From Rhytidiadelphus loreus (lineage: Eukaryota > Streptophyta > Bryopsida > Hypnales > Hylocomiaceae): DNA of 64,000 bases. The position numbers were made by a program, and so were the translations under genes. How positions within the stretch are numbered: position 1 is the first letter of the stretch; every line of letters begins with the position of its first letter. Below the pieces are notes generated by a model that worked only from the letters and a program-made list of their open reading frames with translations, was not told the DNA's origin and did not search any database. Of this stretch, positions 24,501 through 36,400 are shown in pieces. The DNA is taken from assembly GCA_947034895.1 (NCBI GenBank), contig OX344762.1, forward strand, positions 436,501 to 500,500, in the 5' to 3' direction.

Positions 24501-25257
24501 GTAGGCGACGTAGTTGTGTTGAGAGGGTACGCCTTAAAATGTAATTATTATTATCAAATAAAATAAAATGAAATTCATCATTCATATTTGCAGTGGAATA
24601 TCTCTATGTTGTGCCCAAGAGTTAAGGAATGTTGTGGCTCCAGTAATTTGGCATGTCATGTACTCCGAGGCCACTGCACAGTCGACAATGGATTTTTCAA
24701 TGATGGACATAGACGATGGTGTTGTTGATAGTCCTCCCAATGGAGGGAAGCGCCCCAAAGTAATGCACTTTCCATCTCCTCTAAAATCTCGTTCACAAAC
24801 AACCCGAGATCGGCCTGTTGTCAATTTGGAAATGCAGAGGAAGCTCTACGATGAAGTAGCGGGTGTGGTGGCCTTTATGGAGGTGTGTTATCTGTGATTG
24901 AGTGAAATGTTTCAGCAATTGTGTCTGTCTTTATGGTTCGCATTGTAGACATTGTGGGTAATGAATGTCTTATTTTCTTGGTTTTGGTAGGTGGAGGATT
25001 CAATGCCTATATCTGTTGCCATGACGGGCAACACTTCCAAAAGCGTGAAGAGTATACAATTGGAGAAGCAGAATGCAATAGCTGAAGACGCATTGCCTCG
25101 TTTGTCTTCTTTGGATATTGTAAAACGAAAATGCAAAAGAAATGATGAATTGCCTCCTCTTCATTGTAGGACTCCTACGTGGGATGCTTGGGAGCGGAGG
25201 TCCTTAAAGAAACAACGGCGAGAGATTGTGCAACAATTATCTGCTAGGAGTACATGA

Positions 25258-25520
25258 TATAGTCGAGGGCCTGAAATATTAAAGGCAATGCAAATATTGA
25301 AGAGTAGGTCATAGTCATAGCATGTACAGTTAGCATCATCGTTATCGCATTCATAGTATATATAGATAGCATTATGTTCAGGCCTCCATAATACTAAATA
25401 CATTGCTATAATAATTTTACTTCTGAACATATTGTCTATGTTTTTCTATTAATGTATTTTATTCTTGTGGTGGTGGGCTTGAAATTCTTATTGCATTCTT
25501 AGTTTATGAAGCTCGTAGAA
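25258..25520 (+). other. 3' end of the nested unit, no gene
   Basis: The stretch is AT-rich after the TGA of the last exon and runs to the 26-bp inverted repeat. No clear polyadenylation signal was chosen, although aataaa-like sequences are frequent. Confidence 0.5.
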
Positions 25521-25546
25521 CTCCCATTTTAATGAATATGATGTTT
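25521..25546 (-). repeat. Right copy of the 26-bp inverted repeat
   Basis: It is the exact reverse complement of 1672-1697. Outside it, CACTA-type TGCAACTTC / TACAACTAC motifs resume at 25565-25660. Confidence 0.8.
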
Positions 25547-25921
25547 AAACTGATACGACACTTATATGCAACTTCTGGCCAACTAATACAGTACTTCTCT
25601 GCAATTAGAAGCAGAAGTGGTTTTCAACTTCTTTACAACTACTGTGGAACTTTTTGGTGACTCCTCTATACACAGAGGTTTCTATTATAGGAGGACATTT
25701 CATGGTCTTCAATTCAGTATGAATTTGGGGAATCAAAGTCTAAGGTTAATGTGAAGATGGACGTACAATTGCTGCCATAACTCCAGAGGCAATCCTCATC
25801 CAGTGTTACAAGGGCCTCAAGTTCGTCACTTTAGCATTCATTCAAATTCAGGGTATAACAAACCAAACCACAGTGGAAGTCTACATGGGCACTCATGCCA
25901 GTTACTTGTGCCGCTCACAAC

Positions 25922-28900
25922 CTAGTAACCTTCTTGAGCTAGTAAGTTATCCTCCTCTGATAATTCTATAGCTCCGACTAGATTAACTATGTGCGGTGGA
26001 ATCGGCAATTGTAGAGGAGCTCTGAGGCCTGTGCTCTCCATTGTAGTGGTAATGAATGCGTCCGCACTGTCCACGACTTCCCATCTCGCTCTTGCTTCTT
26101 TGCGTAAGACCACTTTCTAGCCAGGTCTTTCCACAACATCGGAAAAGAATACTTGCGTGGCCTGGCTTGGAAATATGAAGGGATCTGCCATACGAGCTAG
26201 TTTGTGGCGGAAGTTCACCAAAAGGAATCCAGAATCGTCCCTAATATATGTCGAGTTACCTCAACTATCGTGGGTCTTAATACACTCACAACGCAATAAA
26301 ATGATGGGTGTACTCAAAGCATCATAATCCAACTCCAAAACATCTTTTAATACTCCCACATAATTCACTGCTGACTCCTCGGAATTTTCAGTTGAATGCT
26401 GAAAAATAGAAGCTATTTTGCTATTGTAGCTGACCAAGTGTACGCTGCTTGAATCTTCAACATGAAAGTGGTTTCCAAATGCGATGACCCTCGTGTACCA
26501 GGTGGCTCTTTGTGATGGTTTCGTGCTAAGGAGAAAGTGGTCCATGTCCTCTGGGTTCCCCAAATTGCTGTCAACATCTCGCATCGTCCTTTGCATCCAC
26601 TTTGCCAATGCTGGAGTACTCGAATTTTCTTCTGATTCAATTTTCCACTACCTGCACATTCACCAAAAGTTCTGTGATGAGCACGGGATGGGACAAGGAC
26701 ACCAAGTCACAACAAGCTTAGGAGAGTACTTGTTTAGGTCCAGACTAAAAATATGACTTGCACCTCATTTTCTGACTTGTACGTGACTTCCACCAGTCAC
26801 AATTAAGTCACTACAAAGACATTCATGGGGGACATGACTCATGAATGACTTGGTAAAATCCATTGTGTTGCTACAAGGCAAGATTCACTTATGGATGCAT
26901 GAAGAACACTACTTGAGGAGGTTAAGCATAATTGAATATGATCATTTCACACAGAAGGGTTAAAGGTACAACTTACGCGACAAAAGGCTGCAAAATCAAG
27001 ACATTGGACAACACATACTGGTGTGCCATGTCTCTCATCTCTACGCTCATCACATGTAGCTTTCCAGCTCCTTGTAGAACCTCTTCGACATCTCTGTACT
27101 CTTCATCTTCGTCCCATACACGTCTCTGGGTGGGCTCAAATCTGTGGAGGTACTCCGTGATGAATCCAATGCACTCATCCTTTAAGTATCCCTCTGCCAT
27201 GCAAGCCTCCGGTCGTGCTAAATTGCAAACATGGTTTTTTAGCACTTTCATGTACCGTTCCACCAGATACATCCACCGTGCACTCACTGGTCCACACAAG
27301 TCCAGCTCCTTCGCAAGATGGTATGGGAGATGCATCATGATGTCAAAAAAGGATGGTGGAAACTCAATTTCCACCAATGCCATGCTCTCTACCACGTCAG
27401 CCTCTAGTAAAAGAAAGTTTGCAGGATTGTATACCTTTGTGCAAAGACGCCTAAATACTTTGCACATCCTCATGACAGCCATGCGAGGGCCAGGTTGCAG
27501 TATTCCACGGAGAGCTAAGGGCATCACTTGCTGCATTAGAACGTGGTAATCATGAGACTTCAACCCCCCAAAGTTTTTCTTGTGGATGCACTTCCCAAGG
27601 TCAGATGAATATCCACTGGGTGTCTTCAATGACTCTATGCACTTGGCAAACTTCTCAAACTCTAGATCTGTCATAACATATGATGCCTTTAGCTTCACCA
27701 TCTTCCCTGCCTTTCGTGGGTGCGAAGTTAGCTACAAGTGCTTCCTGACATTTCTCCTTTGCAAGTCTCTGCGGACTTTGACAGTGTCTTTCTTCCCGGT
27801 AATTGTTTTCAAGAAGTTCTTTGCCAAGTTGAGTTCGCAGTGCATAACATCAAGCGTGTTTCGAATGAGGAGATACTAAAAATGCAGACAGAGATGCGGT
27901 ATTAGTTTCTACTCATAACGAGGTCATAAACTAGTCATTGTTGAGTCAAGAAACATGACTACCTCTATTCTACGACTGGTAAATTACTAACTTGCTACTT
28001 TTATATACCATAGTAGTTGCATTTAGGTTACCTATCAGTCATTTCCTCCAATTAAGGGAAGGACTTATAAAACTCACCTTCCAATATGGCAATCTGAAAA
28101 GAATGCTCAGACGCTTCAAGCCATGTAATTTAGATGGGTCTCCAGCAGCACCATCTCTGTTTCCAGCAGCTCTCCAAGCTTCGCACTCCAATGCATGCTG
28201 GATTTGTTCCTCCACTGCCACTGCGTGCGGTTTTGGGCGGTTTTCCAAGCACCCATCAAAGTAGTCCTTCATTTCTACTGACCGGTACGGATGATCTTCA
28301 GGGAGCCAACGACGCATTCCAGCATAAGTTTGTTTACTGAGTTCTGTAGAATGTTCAGCGCCTAAATCCTTGCCGCACCATGGGCAAGCCGCATACCCCT
28401 AATGTGAAAATCCGCCAACTGTGCCGTAACCTAGGAAATCATGGATAGTCCACAACAACATGGCTCGTAATTGGAAAACCCTGTTGCCAGCATCTTTAGA
28501 TACGTCATATGCCGGAACTCCAAACCATAATTCTAGCAATTCATCCACGAGTGGCTCTAAATATACATCAAATACTTCAATTGTGACGGATTTTCTCCCA
28601 GGAATCAACAAGGCCAGTAACATAAAAAACTTCTTCATTGTCAACCACGGCGGTAAGTTGTAATTCAATAGCAAGACAGGCCATGTGGACCATGACGAGC
28701 AATTTTGCTTAAAAGGATTCACTCCGTCAGTTGCCAACGCAAAATGAACATTTCGGGGATCATTTCCAAATGATGGATCCACATTCTCTTCAAAGTGCTT
28801 CCAAGCTTTTGAGTCACATGGATGCCTCACAAGGCCATCACCTCCTTCTTTGTCACTGCGATTTTCCGCATGCCAGACTATGAGCTGTGAGATCTTGGGA

Positions 28901-29873
28901 CTCATGAACATTCTTTGCAGATGGGGGATGATGGGAAAGTGACGGAGCACCTTCACTGGAAATGCGCGCTTCTCTTCGTCTTTGTATCTGCGTCCGCCGC
29001 ACTTAGGACAACAAATGGCATTCTCATGAGTGCCACGGAATAGTACACACCCATGCTCACACGCATAGATCGTGTTATATATGTCAACCCCAATTTTTTA
29101 GTCAAGGTATTCGCTGCATGATAGGTCTTTGGTAGGGTGTTGTTCTCTGGTAGCAGATGAGCATGCAAAATGTTGAACAATTCGTTGGCGCAGTGGTTGC
29201 TGATGCCATGTACTGTGCATAGGTTCATAAGGAGTATAGTAGCTGCAAGCTTGCTGGATTTAGCCCCATCATACAACTGTTGTAGGGACTCCTCAAGTAC
29301 TCTGGCGTCAAAGTCTGAATTCTCGTCGCCTCCATCCCTAGGTTGTTGTCCAGCTTGCTCTTCGTCACGACATTCTGCAGTATCTGCTACGTCCCCTACT
29401 AAGCCTTCCATACAGTCTTCGTGGACAGAGTCTGCAGTGGCAAAGGCATCCCTCACTTCCTCAGCCAATCTCTCTGTTGAACAAGTTTCCTCTTGTTGAT
29501 CCTCTGCTGAAAAAGTGTCCTCGAGCGGTGGAGTCATAGCTTGGTCGACCATCCCACGAGTATCAACTATAGCATCCAAATTTTGTGATTCCTCTGTAAG
29601 AGGTTCCCAAAATTGTTGTTCCCATTCTTCATCTAAGGAGTCTCGAATGCCTGGACCTCTCCAAGTCCGACAAGTTGAATCCCTGCCATTGTGAATGAGG
29701 TGCTCTCGTACGTTGCGAACAAATAGAACCTTGTGGCCTCAACATTTTGTACATGGGCAATGCAAGTGTTTCACATTGTACTCAGTCGCCCTCTGCAACT
29801 CACAAATCCACAAGCGGTCATCTCGTAGTCTTTGTCTCCGACTATCGGTTAATGGAAATCGTGCAGATATCAT
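25922..29873 (-). pseudogene. TNP2-type CACTA transposase pseudogene (Transposase_21, DUF4218, DUF4216)
   Basis: The start ATG is at 29873-29871. The best exons are 29873-28078 (donor AAG|GTGAGT), 27875-26977 (donor CGC|GTAAGT) and 26647-25922. The N-terminus has the HCPCTKC zinc motif of transposase-associated domains, then a CxxC pair, then the tnp2 core (YNLPPWL...LLIPGRKS, VYLEPLVDELLELW, LLWTIHDF) at about 28.4-28.7 kb. DUF4218 follows (FPPSFFDIMMHLPYHL, GPVSARWMYLVERYMKVLK) at about 27.2-27.4 kb, and a DUF4216-like C-terminus (YVGVLKDVLELDY, PFIFPSQATQVFF) at about 26.1-26.4 kb. These are the standard parts of the CACTA transposase that cuts at the TIRs. Defects are a one-base frameshift in the T6/A6 run at 29094-29099, TGA at 29741-29739 and 26263-26261, and TAG at 28401-28399, 27734-27732 and 26119-26117. 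It is divergent from the plus-strand gene, as is usual in this superfamily. Confidence 0.85.
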
Positions 29874-30082
29874 GGCGTTGCAGAATTGAAATAATAACAA
29901 GCCTTCTGTTGGAAATACTTGATAGAAACAACTTTCTCGAGGGACAAGATGGAGAGTAGGAAATTAGCATCAAAACTGGAAGAACTGGACCTCCTTTGCT
30001 ATAAGATTGAAGTCATTGTTACATAACTTATATATGTCTTCAGTCACTCTTCAATGACTGACACATGTCTTCTACGACTGTT

Positions 30083-30593
30083 AGGGTTGTCTATCCGGAC
30101 GTGACGTGGGCTTTTCACGTCCGGATGTCATGACGCGTCCGTCCTGACGCGTCGATATTGCCGTCAGCCCAAAAAAAAAAAAAAAAAAAAATTTTTTTTT
30201 TTTTTTTGACAGCCAGTTTGGCACCCTGGAGCAAACCAGTGAACAGCTAGGTCGTCAAAAAAAAAAAAAAAAATTTTTTTTGGACGGCCTGTTCGTCGAC
30301 CTGGATAGCCAGTCCATCCACCGTTCAAGTCGACAATTTGACCGTCCAGGTGACAGCCCGACTGTCCCAGTGGACGGACTACCCGACTGTCCCAGTGGAC
30401 GGACTACCCGTCAAGGTGGATAGACCACCCGTCCAGGTCGACGGACGGACCGTCAGGATTAAAAAAAGAAATTTTTATTTTTTATTTTTTTTATTTTTTT
30501 TTATTTTTTTTAATCCTGACGGACGCCAGGGTTGAATCCTGACGTCCGTCTGGACATCCTGACGAACGGACAGGACGTGACGGTGACAACCTT
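30083..30593. mobile_element. GC-rich foldback element with A/T palindromes
   Basis: The ends are AGGGTTGTC and the near-complement GACAACCTT. The interior is packed with both orientations of GACGGAC / GTCCGTC. It contains a run of 21 A then 16 T at 30171-30207, a run of 17 A then 8 T at 30257-30281, and a T/A-rich spacer at 30462-30512 flanked by attaaaaa and tttttaat arms and by cgtcaggatt / aatcctgacg. The whole could fold into a long imperfect stem. It is probably a MITE-like insertion between the two CACTA genes, although I found no clean target duplication. Confidence 0.6.
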
Positions 30594-30969
30594 GGCGACT
30601 GCATTGTCACTGCAATACGTACAACACAGTTGCACTCAATTATGAGCACAACATTCTTCCAAACTCTATACATCTTTATGGAAGGGAATTGACGGACAAA
30701 AATGGTGGTCCTACAATTTAGAATTGCATGTAATCTTCTAAGTCTAATCACTCATAACCAACAGAAGCAATGAAGACAGCCAATGCCACAACGTACAACA
30801 GGAAAGAATTGTGAAGGAATAAGTTTTTGGTACTAAAATATTCATGAAAGAGAAAATTGGACAAAGCCAGAATTCCTGTCTAACTTCCATTAGTATGGAC
30901 TCATTTACAACTTTGGCTACTGTACATCCTTGCTCTTAGAAGAAGACGCACTTCCAATAGGAGTGGACA

Positions 30970-31398
30970 TTAAGAAGCTCCTTCAATCAAGGCTTCCGTG
31001 CTAACGTCTCCATTTTCTCCTTCTACTATTGTAGTATGGCCTAGTGCTAGTTCTAACCAAAAATGGAAGCGACGGTCTAGCTCTCTGTTTTTTTGAGATG
31101 TACTATCTTCTATTAGGCCTCCTTCAGAGGAACATGTGACCACTGGGTGTACATAACTCTCTTTGGAGTCTGGTGTTGCATTTTGTTTTAAGCCCCCCTG
31201 TGCAATTGTAGCCTTCAAAATGGACAGACGTGAGGAACAATTGCAATCTGGGACGTGGATGTCTTCATTTGAATCCAGGCTAGGCAGTCTACGTCTTTGA
31301 CGACGGAACAATGGGGCAGCTCTGAGAACCCTACGCTTCGGCATTGCTAAGTAGTTTACAGGAGTTTCGGGTGGGACACTTTTGTGGCAGTAGCTCAC
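30970..31398 (-). CDS. 142-codon frame between the CACTA genes, function unknown
   Basis: The frame is open from a probable splice acceptor (cacgtag at 31404-31398) to TAA. An internal ATG starts MPKRRVLRAAPLFRRQRRR, a strongly basic patch that could bind nucleic acid or act as a nuclear signal. The rest is unremarkable and I recognise no family. It may be a 5' exon of the minus-strand transposase gene, a small third CACTA protein, or chance. Confidence 0.3.
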   Translation of the reverse strand: MSYCHKSVPPETPVNYLAMPKRRVLRAAPLFRRQRRRLPSLDSNEDIHVPDCNCSSRLSILKATIAQGGLKQNATPDSKESYVHPVVTCSSEGGLIEDSTSQKNRELDRRFHFWLELALGHTTIVEGENGDVSTEALIEGAS

Positions 31399-31727
31399 CT
31401 ACGTGTATACATGGTTTAGGGTAGTGAATTGGATTGAATACCTGACAATACGTCATGGTTTCAGCCTTGGGAGGAATGTCTTCTGCACTTGGGGGTTCAA
31501 ATTAGGCCTGCACATCAACGGACCAAAGGCGGGTCTCGTGTTATTGAACTCACAAAGACACTTACAGTGTTTCAGATAGAAAGTGCTATTCTAAGAGGAG
31601 GCCCAAAAAAAATGGGGAATAGAAGTGCACTTCCCCTTTAAAATTTACAATGTAGTCAATAGTCCGTACTCATAGAAAAGAAAGAAATCAAAGTCTTACA
31701 CGTCCATTTGCACAACAATTCTAGGTA

Positions 31728-31848
31728 ATGGATGCACAAGCTTTAAAAAACTTGTTGTGCAGGAAGTTATCCTTCGCAGACGAGGTAGCTCGGGATAAGC
31801 TTCGTAGAGTTGAGAAGTCCTTTCTGAAGCTTCCAATGACAAAAGAGG
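31728..31848 (+). CDS. Candidate first coding exon of the plus-strand CACTA gene
   Basis: ATG at 31728 opens a charged, helical-looking 40-codon segment (MDAQALKNLLCRKLSFADEV...) that ends at a possible but weak donor (GAG|GTTAGC). It lies upstream of the better supported exons beginning at 33475. I assign it only tentatively. Confidence 0.3.
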
Positions 31849-33474
31849 TTAGCCTTCTAATTTTTGGTAGGTAAGAGTACAATCTTTACGAGTAGTTTCA
31901 GTACAAGGCAGTGGTGAAGCGGACCCAAATTAGCATTGAAATCTCTTCCCATTGCGTGGTGAAACGGACCCAAATTTACATGACTACAGAAACAAAATGA
32001 CTACTTCAGAACTTAGTTTTGTGCTAGGAGCCTCATATTCTATATAACCCTGTGACTTCAAAATGACTTCTACAAGTGATGTTTTAGTCATGCTAATTTT
32101 CGTACTACAACATCACTGAACAATGACTTTTTCAAGTAATTAACTTTGAAAAAGACTTTAAGCATGTTTGGTAAATGGTAAGCCACCATTTTAAAAACCA
32201 AGTTTTTTGGATAGTATAAGACTCATTAGAGACATATATGACTTTGTGTAAAAACATATAGTTTAGTAATGATTACCTGCATAGCCTACTTGTCATTTCT
32301 ATTGCAATACATGCACTCAAATCCACATTAGAGGCTGAATGTGCCAATCCACGCTGTCTTACAGTCACATCACTAATTACTGAAATAAGCACTTAATTAC
32401 AGGCCGCCAAAACCAGCCTCATTCATCATGCAACGCCCAGTTCCACCGCCACTTCCTCAAGCTCTGGGAGCCTATACGTTTCATTTGCACTGCATCCTTG
32501 TTGTGAAAACAAGTGCATGGGACCAACTGTAGCTTTTAGCGATGTGTCCAGGTGACCGAGCTTCATGAAGTTCGTGTCCAATGCGTGAGGACATACAATC
32601 AGGACGGAGTGCGTTGATCTAGAGAATTCTGAGCGTTGATACTACAGGTTAGCAAGAAGAGAACGAGGTGTTGGATTGGCGGCGACTTACTGATGTCAGC
32701 AGATTCCGCGATGGAGAGTCCGCCGCCCGAGAAGGGTGACTACGAGCTTGCACGAGATTGAAATGTTGCGGAGAATTTGAAAAAGCTTGGGCCCGCTTTA
32801 GCATTGAGACAGGAGATGTAAAATCTCTTACCTTCTATACACTCAATTCAAGCACTGCTCATGATACGAACTTCTAGTGTAAGGAAAGTAGCAAAAACCA
32901 GTAGAGTATGGAGAGGGCTGAATGTCAGGAGTCTCTTTTGCATGCTTGGTCGAAGGCCTTGGAAATAGACTAAGAGCAGTTTTGGGGGCGCCTCTGTTTG
33001 ACCGTTGTTTTTGTAATTAACTCTTGTACGCATTCCAATGCAGAATGAAGGCGATACCCTAGGGTTTTGGTGGACTTTGAAATGGTTGAGGCATTGCACG
33101 GTGCATGAGTTGTTCTGTAGTTGACCGTGTGTGACCTCTAAGTCACATTAAATGTCTTCAGACAGTTTTGCAACTGCCTTACAATAATTTTCTAGTCGCA
33201 TACTAGTGCAGTCACAATCACGCATGCCAAAACTCCAGAAGTCGTCATTAATAGTTGCTATGGCCACATGGAAGCCTTCTGCGTCTTGCTTGTAGAAGCA
33301 ACCTACCTCATAGATGTCTAGGAAACCCTACCCATTGTCACATTTCCGGTTAGGAGATTAGCAGCACTCCAATTTGGTCTCACAACCCCTCTGCCATACC
33401 ATCTCTGCGCTCATATGTGCAATCTAGAATTAAGCCTTTCATGTAAACTAAGGCTTCCAATTATTGCGCTATAG

Positions 33475-36400
33475 GGACAACGACGAAGCCAAGCGGAAGC
33501 AGCAGAAGTCTCCTGTGAAGAAGAAGCAGGAATTAGGTCCCTTGCGGCGGAGTTCGAGGCGAAAGGGAGATTCAGGACGTGAGGCAGGAAACAAGCGTGC
33601 AAGCCAGCGGCGTCAAGGAGCTACTACAAATCCAGACATGAGTAGCGAGCACGGTTCAAAGTCAGAGGCGACAAAGTCCAGTGAGGAAGAAATCGCGAAA
33701 GGTATGATGAATCTCACAATTGCTTGTAAACTAGTTGAGCGGGAATCGAACTCCAAGGCAACTACTGCAGGTACATTGGCATAACGCTTCTTTGTACTGT
33801 GGTTCGTGTTAGGGTTCGATGGATTGGCATAGCGCTTTTTTCTACTCTGGTTCATGTTAAGGTTTTCTAAATTGGTACTGGATAGGGCAACAGGTTTATG
33901 CACTTAGCGTCCATGTGTACCGCCAAAGCATTCAATTGCCGACAATTTAGGGGGTCATATGTCGCAGGTGGGTACTATGCAAACTGCACTTGCCCAATCT
34001 CACTCATTGCATGTTGGTCATATTTGATTTGTAGATGCTCAGCTCCCAATAGTAGACTCATCCGACGATGAATTCAATGGAGTAGATGAAGAACCACTGA
34101 TCGATCCGAGGGCAAAGCGAACAAGACAGGTGCCGCAGTCGCCATCATCAACTCGGATACTAGCCGAACCACTTCCTCAACCACCGAAACCGCTCGCAGA
34201 AAGGAATTTTTACGGTCAACCTTAATGGAATTGGGTCCCAGGGCACTACATGCCAAGTTAGGCGCCATCAAGTGGTCCTTGGTGTAGCGGCCCCCATCGG
34301 CATTGCCAGGGGTGTGGCCGGGCCAACCATCAACAATGCAGGAGCAATTTTCAGCAGCCATGTCCTACGAAACTGAAGAACGCTTGTCGTGGCGCAAGAA
34401 GAAAACAACATATGACCAAGGCAGTCGGGAGCGGACCTACTCTGGAATCAAACCAAACCGAGTGACTGTGCTGCCAAGCGGGGAAGTGGACGGGAACTAC
34501 GAGGGAAAGAATGCATGGGACGAAGCCCTTAGGGACTTAGTCCCAAAGACTCTAGACATGAGCATTGTGGACTAGAAGGAGCAGTTGCCTCACACTGTGA
34601 AGAAACTGAGAGAAGCCCTTGATGCGGAATTTGAGTACGTGGGCACCCCCTTGAGCATGAGTGCTTTTCGAGGGATAGTGACAAGGCATCTGAAGGCCGA
34701 AAGATCTCAGCTTAAAACACGGTACTTGAAGATGGTTGAAAAGGGAGCAGTGAAAGCTCCTCTTTGCGTGGATCCAAAGCAGTGGGACCGACTCATTGAG
34801 TATTGGAATACTCCAGCCCAACAGGAAAAGGCACAAAAGATGGCCGCAGCACGTCAGAGCGTCAAGAATTATGACCTCATAGGGAGGAAAGGCAAGGCCG
34901 GAAAAGATGTACAAGCAGTAAGTGTTCCATGCAAATTGGTTGAGTTCCTTAATGGTTTTCAAAGTATGCCTTATTGTAGCTTGGCATAGCTTGATTGTAA
35001 TCATAAATGCGGTCCCAAGTAATGTTTGTCTTCTGTATACTTTGTAGAGGGCAGGAGGAAATCTGAACCCGAGCATCACAGATATAGCTGAGGGGAGGCG
35101 GTCAACAGTAGGGCTTGGATCTACAGACACGATAAGATCCTTCGTTGAAGTTGGTTGTCTTTGGTGTCACCTTAGTTATGTTCGGTTCAATCAATTCCGT
35201 GGTGTTGGAAGTCCACGCTTTTGTATACTTCTTACAATTCAAAAGTAAAGCGAAGGTCATAGGGAACAAAAGGTCTCTTGTTTCATTCACGTACTTGAAT
35301 TTGTCATGTATGAGTATGGGGCTGACGAAGTAATGTAGTAGTTGTTTTTCTGATTGACGATTGAAAGAAAGTCTTCTTTCAGTAGATTGCATTGGCCAAA
35401 CTAGGTAGACCCTTAAGCGTTCCATAGTCACAACATTCCTTATTGTCTACTTTAGCCACAAGTGCGCTTAGGCAAGTTGTACCTCAAGTATTATTCACAC
35501 AACGTCAGGTAAATCAAGCACTTTCCATCTTCTTTTCTATGCGGAAAGTGTACTACGTGGAAGGGCCACATCCATGGCGGTCTGCATCTATGTCTTCTTC
35601 ACGCATGTTGTCCCAAGTCATATATAAGTCGCCCTAAGTTGTGATGTATGACTTGCACTTTAGGAAGTCGCACCTTTGTTACGCAGAAGTCACGTGTCAG
35701 TCATCTTGTACATTGTGGTGACTTGTACCTAACATTGAAATGACTGATAATATTTTCATCTACGGTTGTGGGTTACAAGATGGTGGGGGCAGATGATTCG
35801 GGTCGGTGGCTGGTGATGGAGGCTTGGAAGGTAGATGTGGACGTTAAGTTTGACAAATTGGTCTCCAGCAGTACAGCCCAAGGCAAGGCAATAGATGAGC
35901 TGCGGTTCATGTTCCAGGAGTATATGGGCAACAAAAAACATAGGGACGATGCCAACCCATCCATCACACAATAGGTGCTAGAAAATGAAGAGACGCGCGC
36001 ACATCAAGAGGGTCGAGCTGGCAGATTTCTACCTCATCCACCAAAAAAAGGTATAGCCATGGATGCCATCACTCACAAAGACAGTGGGGCCTTCAAAGAG
36101 AAACGTCGAAGCAGCCAACCACCTGTGAAGAAAGTGGACGACCATACCATTGCAAAAGCTTCAAACATTACCCTTGATTCCTCAAACTCTGAGCTACCTA
36201 AGACACAGAGGACGGCATTACAGAAGAAGTCAGGCAAGCAACAGGGGAAGGGAGTGAACACCAAATCTGTGATTGAAGAGGAGAAGTCCTCACTGAAAGA
36301 AGTTACTCCTCCGGCATCAATAGCTGAAAATCCGGCTCCTGCACCATAGTAGAAGTCCGTTGTGGACATCACCCCTAATGAAGATGAAACACCAGTAAAA

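Larger units (their letters stand above)
18699..25257 (+). pseudogene. Multi-exon gene with ParB-like NGQHT motif and FCP1-like HAD domain
   Basis: I do not recognise this protein as a whole. The start at 18699 follows a probable acceptor (attgcag, 18690-18696). Exons that join in phase are 18699-20126, 20356-21705, 21835-22876 and 23088 onward, then a HAD exon from about 23554 to 24500, 24594-24882 and 24991-25257. The introns have GTAAGT, GTGAGT, GTTGTT, GTAGGC and GTGTGT donors, and the junction between 23.35 and 23.55 kb is unresolved. Residues 368-376 (VNGQHTVAA) resemble the DGxHR/NGQH signature of the ParB/sulfiredoxin fold. No HTH domain was recognised. The fourth block has a Lys/Arg-rich segment and an R/E-rich probable coiled coil (about 22340-22440). 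In-frame TAGs lie at 21625 and 22162 with the frame open on both sides, and no TAA, TGA or frameshift was seen in the solved exons. I call it a pseudogene because of those stops, but it is otherwise unusually intact. Confidence 0.55.
1672..25546. mobile_element. Nested two-gene unit (DUF7869-like plus ParB/HAD gene) of unrecognised class
   Basis: A perfect 26-bp inverted repeat (1672-1697 and 25521-25546) brackets two divergent genes. One is the DUF7869-like gene on minus (2509-9246, split by an LTR) and the other a ParB-like/HAD gene on plus (18699-25257). Both have the same palindrome family in their non-coding parts, which ties them together as one unit. CACTA-type sub-terminal motifs occur immediately outside both ends. 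A target duplication is not clear: only AA on both sides is visible, and it is ambiguous because the repeat itself begins AAA. The unit has been enlarged by a solo LTR and probably by other insertions in the AT-rich 11-17 kb stretch. Exact borders are an inference. Confidence 0.5.
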
